NCBI RefSeq assembly: GCF_000969835.1
Contig: NZ_KQ033912.1
Coordinates: forward strand, 3,123,373 to 3,187,372
DNA: 64,000 bases
Direction of reading: 5' to 3'
Source: Parabacteroides goldsteinii DSM 19448 = WAL 12034
GTDB lineage: Bacteria; Bacteroidota; Bacteroidia; Bacteroidales; Tannerellaceae
Each line of letters opens with the position of its first letter. Position 1 is the first letter of the stretch. Made by a program: the position numbers and the translations under genes. Under the pieces are notes generated by a model, which did not search any database, was not told where the DNA came from, and saw nothing but the letters and a program-made list of their open reading frames with translations. Shown piece after piece: positions 26,429 through 36,840 of the stretch.

Positions 26429-28807
26429 TTAATTACCCAGATAGACACGGACCTTTCCGTAGAATGCCCGTCCTGCCTTTTGCAGGCTGAAGTTGTCGTA
26501 CAGCTTTTCGTCCGTGAAGTTGCGGCACTCGAACGAGATGTTGTAACGTCCGTTCTGAAGGCTGTAAGAGAGAGTCAGGTTGTGTGAGAACTGGTTCGGC
26601 ACCACATATTCGCCTTTATTCGAACCGATGATGGAAGAATAATAGGTAAAGCTGTGCAGGTACTGATTGTCGTAAGTCACTATCAGCGTGTTGCCTTTCC
26701 TCCAGAGGTTACGCCAGTAGAAGGTCACGTCGGAGTCGGCGAAACGGTACGGCAGGTTCGGCATACGCTGTTTGTAGGCGATGTTGTTTGCACCGTTGCT
26801 GATGGCCGTCTTTTGGTTGTCGCGGACATTCATCTGCGTATAGTTTCCACCCAGGCTCAGCCAGTTAGCAAAGCTGTAACGGGCGGAGATGTTATAGCCT
26901 TTGGTCAGCACCTTGCCGTAGTTGATGTAGCTCGCCGCCTGTTTGCCGCCGCTCAGGTCGGTGATGTTACGCTGGATATAGTCTTTGGTGTTGCGGTAAA
27001 TCAAACCGCCTTCCACATATACGTTATGTTTGTTGAATGCTTTGTTGTAGCTGACATTGAGGTTCAGGTTGTCGCTGTTTTCCGGTTTGATGCCCATGTC
27101 GCCCATCTCAAGGTCTTCGTTACCGAACATTTCCTCGATGGTAGGCAGGCGGTAGGCTTTTTCGTACGACAGCTTGGCCTGCAGGCCCGGCAGTACAAAG
27201 TAGGTACCGGCAGCCCCGTATCCCATGGAGTTGACGCTGCGGGAGGTACGGACATATTCTGAACTTGTGTTATCTGTTGCCATCGGGCCGGCTACATACT
27301 GGTTGTAATGCTTTCCGAAAACGGAGAGGTTCCAATGTTCTGACGGCATCAGGCGATAGGAGAGGCCGGCAATGTTTTTGCGTGTCTCCTTGTCGATGGC
27401 GTCCGTCAGTTCCTCGTTTGTCAGCAGGGAGGTGTTGGAGCGGCGGAAGGCGGTCAGTACGTTGTTGAACGTAAACATATGTGCCTTGCCGATGCGGTAG
27501 TTGAGGGTGACCGTACCGTTCCAGTTGTTGTTGTCCGACCGGGTGTGCTGGTAGGACTGTTCGCCGCGTGAGTTCATCAGGTGTTTGTCGCCTGCCCAGT
27601 TGTATTCGTAGGCGGAGGTGTCCACGTTGGTCGTCAGGTTCTTGTTGTAGTTGGCGGTGAATACCAGGTCGAGGCCATCGGTGAACAGGTTGCGTTTGTT
27701 GTATTCCAGCGAGGGCATTAGGGAATGGCCTTTGCGATGTTTTTCGCCGTAGACCGTGTTCTGGCGTACACCCGTCTGTATATCCTGGTACATATTGGAA
27801 TAAGTGAAACCGAACAACAGGCGGTCGGCCCATTTCCTGTTGACAAACCCCAGCTTTCCGATGATGGCTTCGTTATGGTAAGTGTCGTTGAAGCGTTTCA
27901 CACGTTCTTTCTTATCCGTGTCGAGACGTCCCGTTTCGAAATCCTTTACCGGGGCATCTACATAGTAGTCGTTGTCCGAATAGTTCTGGAAAGCATTGAT
28001 TTCGTAAGTGAAACCGTTATCCAGTGTCTGTCCGAAGTTGACGTATGATTTGTGCGTATTGAACGAGCCGAAAGAATAGGAGGCGTCGAGAAACCAGTTG
28101 CGGCGTTTCTTGTTCGTCACGATGTTGACAACGCCACCGATGGCATCCGTTCCGAAACCGACGGGGACTACTCCTTTATATACTTCGATGCGTTCAGCGA
28201 AATTGACCGGTATGTTGTTCAGGGCGAATGAACTGCCTACACCTTCCTGCGGCACGCCGTCGATAAAGACCTTCACGTGCTTTCCGCTGAAACCGTCGAG
28301 CATCAGCTGCATGTCCGAGCCTACACCACCCGATTCGCGGAGTTTCATGCCCGGTGCTTTGGCGAGCGCATCGCTCAGGCTTTTGGTGGAGTTTTGCAGT
28401 TCCTTGGTATCTACGGCTATGGCGTTGAAGGCCGAACGTTTCAGGCGGCTGATGCCGTTGGAAACGACTACGACTTCATCCAGTTCTTCCACTTGCGGAG
28501 TGATGGTGATATTTTGTTTTACGCGCTGGCCGTCGATAAGCCTGACTTGCTTTTCAACTGTTTTATAGCCGATGGCGGATACAACCAGTGTATAATTTCC
28601 TGCGGGAGCTTTGAGATGGTAGATACCTTCTTCATTCGTCGTTCCTCCGTAATTGGTACCTTTCAGATAGACTGTTGCAAAATCAACAATCTCTTTCTCC
28701 GTTGATAATATCTTCCCTGAAATCATGGCCTCCCCCTGTGCTTTTACCGTAACCGGCAGAATTACAAGGAATAGTGCAAACATTAGTGTGTTAAATATCG
28801 CTTTCAA
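26429..28807 (-). CDS. TonB-dependent siderophore receptor (XusA-like)
   Basis: The 792-residue receptor has a signal peptide (residues 1-23), a carboxypeptidase-regulatory-like beta domain (EIVDFATVYLKGTNYGGTTN, about residues 37-56), plug domain (AKAPGMKLRESGGVGSDMQL, FIDGVPQEGVGS, RIEVYKGVVPVGFGTDAIGG) and a 22-strand-type barrel ending GKVRVYLGN. It heads a four-gene operon with the DUF4374 lipoprotein, esterase and PepSY protein, the composition of the xenosiderophore utilisation (Xus) system plus an esterase. The operon is probably iron-regulated, but I could not identify a convincing Fur box in the 173 bp upstream. Confidence 0.88.
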   Translation of the reverse strand: MKAIFNTLMFALFLVILPVTVKAQGEAMISGKILSTEKEIVDFATVYLKGTNYGGTTNEEGIYHLKAPAGNYTLVVSAIGYKTVEKQVRLIDGQRVKQNITITPQVEELDEVVVVSNGISRLKRSAFNAIAVDTKELQNSTKSLSDALAKAPGMKLRESGGVGSDMQLMLDGFSGKHVKVFIDGVPQEGVGSSFALNNIPVNFAERIEVYKGVVPVGFGTDAIGGVVNIVTNKKRRNWFLDASYSFGSFNTHKSYVNFGQTLDNGFTYEINAFQNYSDNDYYVDAPVKDFETGRLDTDKKERVKRFNDTYHNEAIIGKLGFVNRKWADRLLFGFTYSNMYQDIQTGVRQNTVYGEKHRKGHSLMPSLEYNKRNLFTDGLDLVFTANYNKNLTTNVDTSAYEYNWAGDKHLMNSRGEQSYQHTRSDNNNWNGTVTLNYRIGKAHMFTFNNVLTAFRRSNTSLLTNEELTDAIDKETRKNIAGLSYRLMPSEHWNLSVFGKHYNQYVAGPMATDNTSSEYVRTSRSVNSMGYGAAGTYFVLPGLQAKLSYEKAYRLPTIEEMFGNEDLEMGDMGIKPENSDNLNLNVSYNKAFNKHNVYVEGGLIYRNTKDYIQRNITDLSGGKQAASYINYGKVLTKGYNISARYSFANWLSLGGNYTQMNVRDNQKTAISNGANNIAYKQRMPNLPYRFADSDVTFYWRNLWRKGNTLIVTYDNQYLHSFTYYSSIIGSNKGEYVVPNQFSHNLTLSYSLQNGRYNISFECRNFTDEKLYDNFSLQKAGRAFYGKVRVYLGN

Positions 28808-28980
28808 TGTCCGAATCTTTTTACATTATTAAACTGCTGCAAAGGTCGGCTGAAAAGGAAAGCGCATCAATCACCGATTATAGGTAAAAAAGAAGCGTAA
28901 GGGAAAGGGTAAAATAACTATATATAGGTATGGAGGGGAGGAGGAATAATAATCGACCTTCCCCTCAACAACTATACTTC

Positions 28981-31323
28981 CTAGAACGGATACCCGATTG
29001 CCAGGTGCCATCCCGGTTTATATTTGGGGACGTTGAAGTAACCATTCTTGTCTGTTTCGTAAGGAACATGTAATGGGATACCCATATCCAGGCGGATCAC
29101 GATAAAGGTCAGGTCGTAACGCAGGCCGACACCGGCATCCAGCGCCAGGTCTTTCAGGAAACGTCCCCATTTCAGTTGGCCGCCGGGACGCTGCTTGTCT
29201 TCACGGATCAGCCAGATGTTACCGGCGTCAACGAATGCAGCCCCGTGCAGGTCGCCCAGGATCGGGAAACGATATTCGAGGTTGGCTTCGAACTTCAGGT
29301 CGCCGGTCTGGTCGAGATAGCTGTAAGTTGTCTTTTCGGGAAGGTAACGGCCCGGACCGATCGAACGGATCGTAAAGGCACGCAAACTGTTGGCACCCCC
29401 GATATAAAATTGTTCGCTATAGGGAGCAACCCGGGCGTTCCCGTAACTGTAGACGGCACCTGCCATCATGCGTCCGACCAGATGCTGGTTATGGCCGATC
29501 TTATAATCATAACGTATCTCGGCTGTCCCTTTCACGAACTGGGCAAACTTGTTTCCCAGCAGATGTTTCCCTTCTTCGTTGAATTTCTTTCCGGCAATAG
29601 CATAGCCGGCACCCAGGAGGTTACCTGCCTGCGAAACGGCAAGCTGGAACCACGTGTGGTTCCGGCGTGTAGTGATCGGGGCATCATCATAGGTATAAGT
29701 ATAACCCATTGCCGGCACGAACTGGTTCTCCAGACTCAGTTTTAACGCCTTGTTATCCTTTGTTATGCTATCGAACTCATGCGTCGTAGACTGGAGCAGG
29801 TTGTACGTCAGCTTGAACGGCGTGATCGAATGGTGACTGGTAGCGGACGACTGGTAATCGTAGGAAGCACTTCCGCCGAAAGCCAGCATCTTGAAGAAAC
29901 GTGCCCGGTTCAGCTGGTCGACATACAACCGGAAAGAGGTACTTGACGGATACAAGCCGTCTTTCTTCATCATTCCCGGGAAAAGCAATTGCGGGAACGT
30001 CAGCGTTCCGCTCAACCCCATCTCCCAGCTGTTGATGGCCGATTTGGCACCGTCCACCCGGTTGCCGGTCTGCCATTCGTAAGAACCGCGCAGGCGTACT
30101 CCGAAAGTCTCGCCGCCACCGAACACGTTCCGTTTCGTTACGCTGAAGATAGCTCCCGGTCCCACCTGGTCGTTACTTTTGGAGGTGACGTTCACTTCCA
30201 GCTCACCGTCGAGCGGAAGGTCGTAGACCGTGTTGATCTTCAGGTCGAGCGTGTCCTGGCGGCGGGTGGTGTCGCGCGGGGTATATTGCATTTCGGAATA
30301 CCGGAAAATACCCAGGCGCGAATAGCTGGTCTGGGTCCGTTGCTGTTTTTCCTGCGAATAAAGGTCGCCCGACCGGAACCGCAGGCGGTTATAGAGCACC
30401 GACGGGCGGACGCGCAGTTTGCCTTCGTAGTAGACGGTCATGTCTTTGTAACGTACCGAATCGGTGGGTGTCTCATTGTTATAGCCGTTCAGCCAGACTG
30501 ATATATCGCCGATCTTCCACGGGCGAAGAGCGGCACGCGACAGTCCGGGTTTGGTCATGATGCGGAGCGCCACCTTGCCGGGATTCATGATGGTATCAGC
30601 CTGGTAAGTGATGAACTCGGGACGGAAATAATAAAAACCGTTGTTGCGCAGCAAGGAGGAGATACGCTGCCGTTCGGCTTCCAGGTTCGTCACGTTGAAG
30701 TTTTCACCGTCATGAAGCAGGCGTTCACCTATCGTATTTTGTATCAGTGTATCCATCCGGTGACGCATCCTTACATAACGGATACTATCATAGGTGTAGG
30801 GATGGTTCATGGCCACCTGGTAAATGAGTTTTGCTTTCTTCGCATTTTTCGGATTGGTATCCACCTGGAAAGAAGTCGTTCCGTTGAAATAGCCATATTC
30901 CTTCAACAGGTTTTGCGCTACCTTGATGCGGACTTCGGGATTTACGGTGGAGACGAACACCGGTTTAGCAGCCAGCTTGTCGAAAATCCATTTCCCAATC
31001 TTCCCCTTTTTATTGACAAATGCATTATAGACCCAGAGGCCGAAAGGCAACGGCACACGGATGGACGAACTTCCCAGCAATGCATTGTTGGGCGGATAGG
31101 CAAGGGCGCCTTCCACTTCGGCGAGGGCATCTTCGCCGGCGGTGGTTTTATCTTCATCGGTGACTTCTATTTTCTTGATACCGGTGTATAAAACTTCGCC
31201 TTCAGGCAGGTTCTTCGTTGTCGAACAGGAAGAGGATAGCAGGATCAGGGTAGTGAATATCGAGGCGATAACACACCCTCTGCCGTTTAACAGTCTGTAT
31301 AATATGTCCTTATTTTCCATCAT
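28981..31323 (-). CDS. tamL: TamA-type outer membrane assembly lipoprotein (TamL)
   Basis: The 780-residue BamA/TamA superfamily protein starts with a lipobox (LILLSSSC, Cys33). This marks it as TamL, the lipid-anchored TamA relative in Bacteroidetes. POTRA-like N-terminal repeats are followed by a 16-strand barrel with AFTIRSIGPGRYLP and the C-terminal FVDAGNIWLI and ending YKPGWHLAIGYPF. It works with TamB in moving phospholipid or protein to the outer membrane. The start overlaps the end of tamB by 4 bp, so the two are co-translated. Confidence 0.9.
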   Translation of the reverse strand: MMENKDILYRLLNGRGCVIASIFTTLILLSSSCSTTKNLPEGEVLYTGIKKIEVTDEDKTTAGEDALAEVEGALAYPPNNALLGSSSIRVPLPFGLWVYNAFVNKKGKIGKWIFDKLAAKPVFVSTVNPEVRIKVAQNLLKEYGYFNGTTSFQVDTNPKNAKKAKLIYQVAMNHPYTYDSIRYVRMRHRMDTLIQNTIGERLLHDGENFNVTNLEAERQRISSLLRNNGFYYFRPEFITYQADTIMNPGKVALRIMTKPGLSRAALRPWKIGDISVWLNGYNNETPTDSVRYKDMTVYYEGKLRVRPSVLYNRLRFRSGDLYSQEKQQRTQTSYSRLGIFRYSEMQYTPRDTTRRQDTLDLKINTVYDLPLDGELEVNVTSKSNDQVGPGAIFSVTKRNVFGGGETFGVRLRGSYEWQTGNRVDGAKSAINSWEMGLSGTLTFPQLLFPGMMKKDGLYPSSTSFRLYVDQLNRARFFKMLAFGGSASYDYQSSATSHHSITPFKLTYNLLQSTTHEFDSITKDNKALKLSLENQFVPAMGYTYTYDDAPITTRRNHTWFQLAVSQAGNLLGAGYAIAGKKFNEEGKHLLGNKFAQFVKGTAEIRYDYKIGHNQHLVGRMMAGAVYSYGNARVAPYSEQFYIGGANSLRAFTIRSIGPGRYLPEKTTYSYLDQTGDLKFEANLEYRFPILGDLHGAAFVDAGNIWLIREDKQRPGGQLKWGRFLKDLALDAGVGLRYDLTFIVIRLDMGIPLHVPYETDKNGYFNVPKYKPGWHLAIGYPF

Positions 31324-34300
31324 TCTTCTTCATTTACCGGTTTGGGTCGATTCTTTTTAAAATTGAACAGTTCGCGTAGATGGAGCATCTTGCGGCGCAG
31401 GACGATACCGGCGCCTGTTTCGGTGATCTCACCTTCCAGCAGACTTTCGTAGTTCTTATCATGGAACAGCTTCACGTAGCGGGTTCCGCTGGCATCCAGC
31501 CGGTATTCGATCGAGACGTTGTCGATAAAGGCCTGTGTCTGGCTGCTGTTGCTGGCATTTTCGCCGGTCGAGATGCGTCCGCCCAGCACGACACGGATGC
31601 GGTCGTTCCAGAAACGTTTGGCGAAACTGAAATTATAATCGGTACGCTGGCCGCCTGAGCCGTCGCCGTTCTCGTCGTAGGTATCCATGCCGAAGGAGAT
31701 GTCGACCGTCTTCAGGGCACTTCCGGCAATGTTGCTGATCTCACTGTTGAGGAAGCTGTTCAGGGCGGCACCCATGTTCAGATTCTGTTTGCCGCTTCCG
31801 GAGTTGCCCAGATACATGCCGGTCATGATCATGCCGACTGCCAGTTTCGTGCGTTCATCTTCACCCAAGCTGCTCAGTTGGGTCTGCATCGCCTGGTCTT
31901 CGGGAGCCGTCAGGACGAATTGCAGGCCCAGGTTCTCCAACTGCTGTTTGAGGGCGATGCCCACGTCGAAATTCACCATGCGCGGATTCTGTCCGCTGAG
32001 CGTCACGTTCGTGCGGATACGTTCGGTGGCAGTCAGGTTCAGGTACGGGTCCATCGGATCGCCGCTCCACTGCACATAACTACCGTTTTCGATATTAAAT
32101 TCTTTCAGCGGGATGACCGGCAGGGCATATTTTACAATACCACCGGAAAGGGTATATCGTCCGTTCAGGATCATCTCGCCCTGCGGGGTATATTGGAAAG
32201 AAAGGTCGCCACCCCCTTCGAGTTCGACTTTGCTGGAGCGGTCGGGGGTAATGTCGGCGTTCAGCCGTACGGACTGGTCGATGCGGATGGTCAGCAGCAT
32301 ATCCAGGCCGCCCAAAGGCAGCGGGGCTTCTTGCCGGCGTCGGTTCACCAGCGTGTCTTCGAATGAAGTGAAAGTCACCAGGTCGGATAGACGGTCCTGT
32401 ACCGTCAGCGGCGAGTCTTTCATGACATAAGTCACATTGGTTCCTCCCAACAGTTGCAGGTTGCCGCGCATCATTAAGGCATCCAGCGGACCTTTGACCG
32501 TCGACGCCAGGTTGACGAGCAGTTTGCCGTACACCATGCTTTCCTTGTTACGCTTCACGTCGAGCAACTGCATGTTGTCGGCATTTAGTTTCAGGTCGGC
32601 CATCATCCGCGAAGGATTATTGAAGTCGATCGTGCCGTCTATCACGAACGGGTTCTTTCCGGCTGCGTGGATATGGTATTTGTCGAACAGGATCTTATTC
32701 TCTTTCACCACGATTTTCTTGTCGTCCACCCGGAAACTGGTACCCACGGCAGTGACGAACATTGAAGTCGAATCCATTTCGATATATCCGTTCATTTCGG
32801 GAGCTTTGCTGCTGCCCTTTATCGTCATGTTCCCTTCGAGCACGCCGCTGAGCGCCGCCATATTATCCGGGATAAACGGGTTCACCATATCCAGCGGCAG
32901 ATGTGTTACGTCGAGCGTCCCGTCCAGGTGGTCGTTTTTCCCCATCTTGTAAAGGGCGGTTGCCGACATGACTTCGTTTTGGTCACGGAAGAAGTGCATG
33001 TCGACCTGGTGCGTATTGTCGGCCAGCGGGAGATAAACGGTGCTGAACATCAGTTCGCCTACCCGTCCGCCTTCATAGATCAGATTGTCGATATTTGCAT
33101 CGACAACGACCAGGAACGAACTGTCCGACGGAGCATATTGCATGTCGGCGCTCAGGATACCCTTCATCGAAGGTATCTCCGCAAAAGCCTTTGAGATCAC
33201 ATCGAGGTTGATCTGGCTCAATTCCAGATGCAGTTCCTCCATCTTATCCTTTTCGGGCAACGAATGTATCCACAGGGAGGCGTTTTCTTCGCCCGACAGG
33301 CGGAGGTCGGCGGCAATATCTTTTTCGTTCTTATAAAGGATATAATTGTCCGGGTTCAGCTTGAAAGGGCGGAATGCCAGGATCGGATTGTCCGGGAACA
33401 GATGGAGGTTGAAACCTTCTTCCACCTTGTCGGCACGCAGTCCGAGCAGGATACCGGTTTTCCCCAGGCCGTCCGTGTACAGGAGTTCGGCATCGGCAAA
33501 CGTATTCCTGACCTTCCCCTTGACTCCGGCTGTGAATGGAGCCTGCTGGCGGAATTTCGTCTTGATGACATCGGTCTGATACAACAGTCCGAGCGAGTCC
33601 TGCCGGATCGCAAAGCTGACTGTGTCTATCCGTGTCGTGTCCTGCATCAGGTTGTAAATGCCGGCATCCAACCGGAAACCTTCTTCGGGAGAGGTGAACG
33701 CCTCCAGGTTCAGGTTGTTGAACGAGACGTTCGCCTGTTGCAATATATTATAAATCGGATTATCCTTCCCTGCCGATATCGCCAGGTGCATATCCGGCAG
33801 CAACGGTTTAAAGGCGGGGATATTGATCATCGAATCTTTCTCGAGCTGTTTGTTCAGCCCTTCGGAAATCTTGTTGAACTTATCGGTCATGGTCTCCAGG
33901 TCGGAGTTGCCGGTCAGCACGATCCCGAGGTCGCCGGCATGGAAGGAGACACGGGTGGTGTCCTGGGTGCTTTGGGCGTGCAGGGTCAGTGTCTTCGGTT
34001 TATAAATACCCGTGGTGGTGGTCAGTTCCCAGTTTCCGAGGGTGACGTCGACCAGGTTGTTCTTTCCCATATCGGTTTCCGCTTCCGCGAAAAGCTGGAA
34101 GGAGGTTGCCAGTGAGTCGTTCATCAGGTGCATGCCATAGATGTCGAAGTTTTCGACATCGGCTATCAGCATGGCTTTGATCTCTTTCTTTTGCAAGGTC
34201 GCATTCAGCGTCATATCCATCTTTGCCAGCGGATATTTGCTCAGCAGGTCGAACTTTACGAAGTTCTTTTCCAGCGAACCGGCCAGGGTGACGTCCGATA

Positions 34301-35924
34301 CGTTGTAATTGCCGTATCGTATATCTGTCAGTTTTCCGTCCAGCTTTGCCCAGGAAGAGGTTTTGAAGGGATCGAACCCTTGGCCTTCCGCCTGTATGGA
34401 TGCGCTCATATAATAGAGCGAGTCGAGCGGCATAAAATGCACAGGTTCCAGGCTATCCACTTTCAGGTCGGCTTTATACGCCTCTTTGGCCGGGTTGAAA
34501 CAGCCTGTCAGCAGGACTTTTCCTTTGTCTTCTTTCAACAGGAGATCGGCTTGATACTCATTGTTTTTCAGAGCCGCCTCACCGGTCAAGGTGAGGCCTG
34601 CCGGGATATTATACCGGTGCCGTTCGGCGGGGGGAAGCATTGTCAGCAGGAAATCGAGGTTGCCGGTTTTAGCTTTCAGGTCCAGTTTTCCAGAACGGCG
34701 CACACTGTCGGTCAGCGCTTTCATCGTTCCGGAAACGTCCATACGGAAAGTCCCCGGCAACTCCGCTTTCAACTGGCGGAGCAGCATGGATGACAAGTTC
34801 CCTTCCACTCCGGCAGTCAGTGAAACCGGTTTCTGCGGATAGGCTTTCTGAAAATCTTCGGGCAGTGCACCGGCGAATGTCATCACATCTTCTTTTCCCA
34901 AAGAGGCGGTTAATAACATCCGCATATCACCTTCGGGGTTTTCGTCGAACGAACTCCAGGGAACCATCGCCAGCAGGCGCGCTTCTGAAGCAGCTGTTTT
35001 CAGCAATAATTGCGGTACACTAATAGTCGTGCTGTCACTGTGAAGGCTTCCGGTCAGCGAAGTGATCGTCAGTCCGGAACGGTCGTCGGCAGAGAGTTCG
35101 CGTATCCGTGCCTTTATGTCCCTCCCTCCGTAGAACAGCGAATCCAAGGTGATATTGACATTACTCAGGGCGATATGCGATGGGTCGAAACCTTTCACCG
35201 GCTCCTGGTCGTTGCCGTCGTATCCCAGTGTCGAACCGGTCAGTGTGAACAGGTCCGCCCCATATTGTGAAGTGCCCAGGTCTACGACGCCGTCTTTCAG
35301 GTTCGCCTTATCTATATAGGTAGTCAGGCGCAACGAGTCGGCAGGCATCTGCATGGCAAACGCCACCCGGTCGAAATTGATTTTTTCCAGTTTCAATATC
35401 CAGTTGACTGGGGTGGAGGTGGTGTCGGCTTTCGTTGTCGTATCGTTCAGTAGCAGGGTGATAGCGGTATCGGACAGGTCGATTGTATTGAGCGTCACCT
35501 GTTCTTTCGAGAGATTGATGCGGTCGGCCTTGGCATATAAGCGTCCCAGCACGCCTTTTATCTCCATGCCTTCGATAAAAGTCCCGGTATTCACTTTCAC
35601 CCCTTCCAGGTTGATAGCGTCTACCAGCACTTCTTTTTTCAGCAGAGGCAAGGCTTGCACATTGACGGAAAGGCTTTTCAACGTCAGAAGCGTATCGGTG
35701 GGAGCCGTCAGGACCTCCACACCCCGCACAGTCAGGTTCAGCGGGAAGGAGAGGCGTATCCGTTCGATCCCGATCTGCATCCCGGTAGCTTTTCCGGCAT
35801 AGTAGGCGGCCTGTTTCACTGCAAAATTCTGTACAGGCGGTATATATAAAAGCACAGAGACAAGTAGTATCAATACCACCGGTATCAACAACACAATCCC
35901 TATCCGTTTTATCCAAATCCTCAT
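31320..35924 (-). CDS. tamB: TamB-type translocation/assembly module protein
   Basis: The very long (1534 aa) AsmA-like protein has one N-terminal signal-anchor helix (IGIVLLIPVVLILLVSVLLYI, residues 8-28) and a repeated beta-taco body. The conserved C-terminal TamB (DUF490) domain is seen at MILNGRYTLSGGIVKYALP, then VIPLKEFNIENGSYVQWSG, then ATERIRTNVTLSGQNPRMVN. It spans the periplasm as a hydrophobic groove between inner and outer membranes. It lies directly upstream of tamL in the same operon, with a TATATTTG box 71 bp before its start. Confidence 0.93.
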   Translation of the reverse strand: MRIWIKRIGIVLLIPVVLILLVSVLLYIPPVQNFAVKQAAYYAGKATGMQIGIERIRLSFPLNLTVRGVEVLTAPTDTLLTLKSLSVNVQALPLLKKEVLVDAINLEGVKVNTGTFIEGMEIKGVLGRLYAKADRINLSKEQVTLNTIDLSDTAITLLLNDTTTKADTTSTPVNWILKLEKINFDRVAFAMQMPADSLRLTTYIDKANLKDGVVDLGTSQYGADLFTLTGSTLGYDGNDQEPVKGFDPSHIALSNVNITLDSLFYGGRDIKARIRELSADDRSGLTITSLTGSLHSDSTTISVPQLLLKTAASEARLLAMVPWSSFDENPEGDMRMLLTASLGKEDVMTFAGALPEDFQKAYPQKPVSLTAGVEGNLSSMLLRQLKAELPGTFRMDVSGTMKALTDSVRRSGKLDLKAKTGNLDFLLTMLPPAERHRYNIPAGLTLTGEAALKNNEYQADLLLKEDKGKVLLTGCFNPAKEAYKADLKVDSLEPVHFMPLDSLYYMSASIQAEGQGFDPFKTSSWAKLDGKLTDIRYGNYNVSDVTLAGSLEKNFVKFDLLSKYPLAKMDMTLNATLQKKEIKAMLIADVENFDIYGMHLMNDSLATSFQLFAEAETDMGKNNLVDVTLGNWELTTTTGIYKPKTLTLHAQSTQDTTRVSFHAGDLGIVLTGNSDLETMTDKFNKISEGLNKQLEKDSMINIPAFKPLLPDMHLAISAGKDNPIYNILQQANVSFNNLNLEAFTSPEEGFRLDAGIYNLMQDTTRIDTVSFAIRQDSLGLLYQTDVIKTKFRQQAPFTAGVKGKVRNTFADAELLYTDGLGKTGILLGLRADKVEEGFNLHLFPDNPILAFRPFKLNPDNYILYKNEKDIAADLRLSGEENASLWIHSLPEKDKMEELHLELSQINLDVISKAFAEIPSMKGILSADMQYAPSDSSFLVVVDANIDNLIYEGGRVGELMFSTVYLPLADNTHQVDMHFFRDQNEVMSATALYKMGKNDHLDGTLDVTHLPLDMVNPFIPDNMAALSGVLEGNMTIKGSSKAPEMNGYIEMDSTSMFVTAVGTSFRVDDKKIVVKENKILFDKYHIHAAGKNPFVIDGTIDFNNPSRMMADLKLNADNMQLLDVKRNKESMVYGKLLVNLASTVKGPLDALMMRGNLQLLGGTNVTYVMKDSPLTVQDRLSDLVTFTSFEDTLVNRRRQEAPLPLGGLDMLLTIRIDQSVRLNADITPDRSSKVELEGGGDLSFQYTPQGEMILNGRYTLSGGIVKYALPVIPLKEFNIENGSYVQWSGDPMDPYLNLTATERIRTNVTLSGQNPRMVNFDVGIALKQQLENLGLQFVLTAPEDQAMQTQLSSLGEDERTKLAVGMIMTGMYLGNSGSGKQNLNMGAALNSFLNSEISNIAGSALKTVDISFGMDTYDENGDGSGGQRTDYNFSFAKRFWNDRIRVVLGGRISTGENASNSSQTQAFIDNVSIEYRLDASGTRYVKLFHDKNYESLLEGEITETGAGIVLRRKMLHLRELFNFKKNRPKPVNEEE

Positions 35925-35994
35925 CTTTTTATCAGCGTTTTCTTTTTTATTATCATAACGGCTAAATACCCTGTTTTGTTTGAAAATTCTTTAA

Positions 35995-36002
35995 CAAATA
36001 TA
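35995..36002 (-). promoter_or_regulatory. -7 box of tamB-tamL
   Basis: TATATTTG on the minus strand fits TAnnTTTG and gives a leader of about 60 nt. A second minus-strand box TAACTTTG lies at 36263-36256. No -33 TTG is evident for either. The rest of the 470-bp gap to 36394 holds no recognisable gene, only an ATTTCGAAAT palindrome at 36049-36058. Confidence 0.5.
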
Positions 36003-36508
36003 GAAATAAAATTTCGTAATAAAAACGGGGTAATGTGATAATATGCCAATTTCGAAATGGCTGATACGGATAGAGACGGGATCGAAACGGGAGGTTTCAG
36101 TCTGTCGCTCCCTTCGTCTTCCTTCTTTTGCAGTATGTTCTGCACGTTGCGTTAAATGATCTTTTGTATAATATCCTTTATATCCAGATTCAATTTAGAG
36201 AAGGCAAACCATGATTTCTCCATTATTTTTCATAGCGATACGATTTTGTTTGCGACAAAGTTAAGATTATTATTTGTCCCGTATCTGTTTTTCTGTGGAA
36301 AATATTTAGATAAATCTGAAAGCCAGTCTCGAATTTTACATTATCTTCCCTTCCCTGTTTCACCCCATCCGAGTCCGTTTTCAATTTCTCCCGGATGAAA
36401 TTTGATTTTCTTCCGAAAGAAATTATTTTTTCTCCCGGAAGGGCGTTTTCCTATAAAAAAACAACAGCTTTCGCCGGAATGGGGAAATTTACAATAAGTA
36501 TTTTGGCG

Positions 36509-36823
36509 ATGGCCTATTTTTCGCCGCTTAGCGCGTTGATCCTGAAGCATACGGGCGAGGAGGTGGTGGCGGAATACCGTTTCCATCCCGGGCGGGACTG
36601 GCGGTTCGACTTCGCCATCCCTTCCCACCGCGTAGCTGTCGAGGTGGAGGGCGGCGCCTTCAACGGTGGCCGCCATATCCGCCCCGAAGGCTATCTGCGT
36701 GATATGGAGAAATATAATGAGGCGGCGGTCTCAGGCTGGTGCGTGATACGCGTGCTGCCGGGAGAACTGCTGATGCTGAAAACGTTACGGCTGGTTATCC
36801 GTGCGATACAAAATCATAATTGA
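36509..36823 (+). CDS. Phage-type endonuclease-domain protein (PD-(D/E)XK-like)
   Basis: The 104-residue protein contains EYRFHPGRDWRFDFAIP, then VAVEVEGGAFNGGRH, then GYLRDMEKYNEAAVSGWCVIRV. This matches a small nuclease family common in phages and prophages, with Asp and ExE of a PD-(D/E)XK active site. I chose the start at 36509 (MAYFSPLS). The open frame extends to 36395, but those 38 residues are hydrophobic/basic and unlike the family. Such genes normally sit in phage replication/recombination modules; here the only companion is a truncated DUF4373 gene, so this is probably a prophage remnant. Whether it is still functional is unknown. Confidence 0.75.
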   Translation: MAYFSPLSALILKHTGEEVVAEYRFHPGRDWRFDFAIPSHRVAVEVEGGAFNGGRHIRPEGYLRDMEKYNEAAVSGWCVIRVLPGELLMLKTLRLVIRAIQNHN

Positions 36824-36840
36824 AAAAGTTTATAACAATC

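Noticed and set aside
29643..29665. GGAACCAC-GT-GTGGTTCC palindrome in tamL, considered as parS or operator
   Set aside because: CACGTG is not at the symmetry centre and the bases are explained by conserved codons; no reason to expect regulation inside this gene.
33228..34115. 295-codon plus-strand frame inside tamB
   Set aside because: Antisense shadow of a continuous TamB frame; no motif or signal peptide.
35921..36145. 74-codon minus-strand frame before tamB
   Set aside because: It overlaps the tamB start and contains the tamB -7 box; no family resemblance. More likely untranslated leader.
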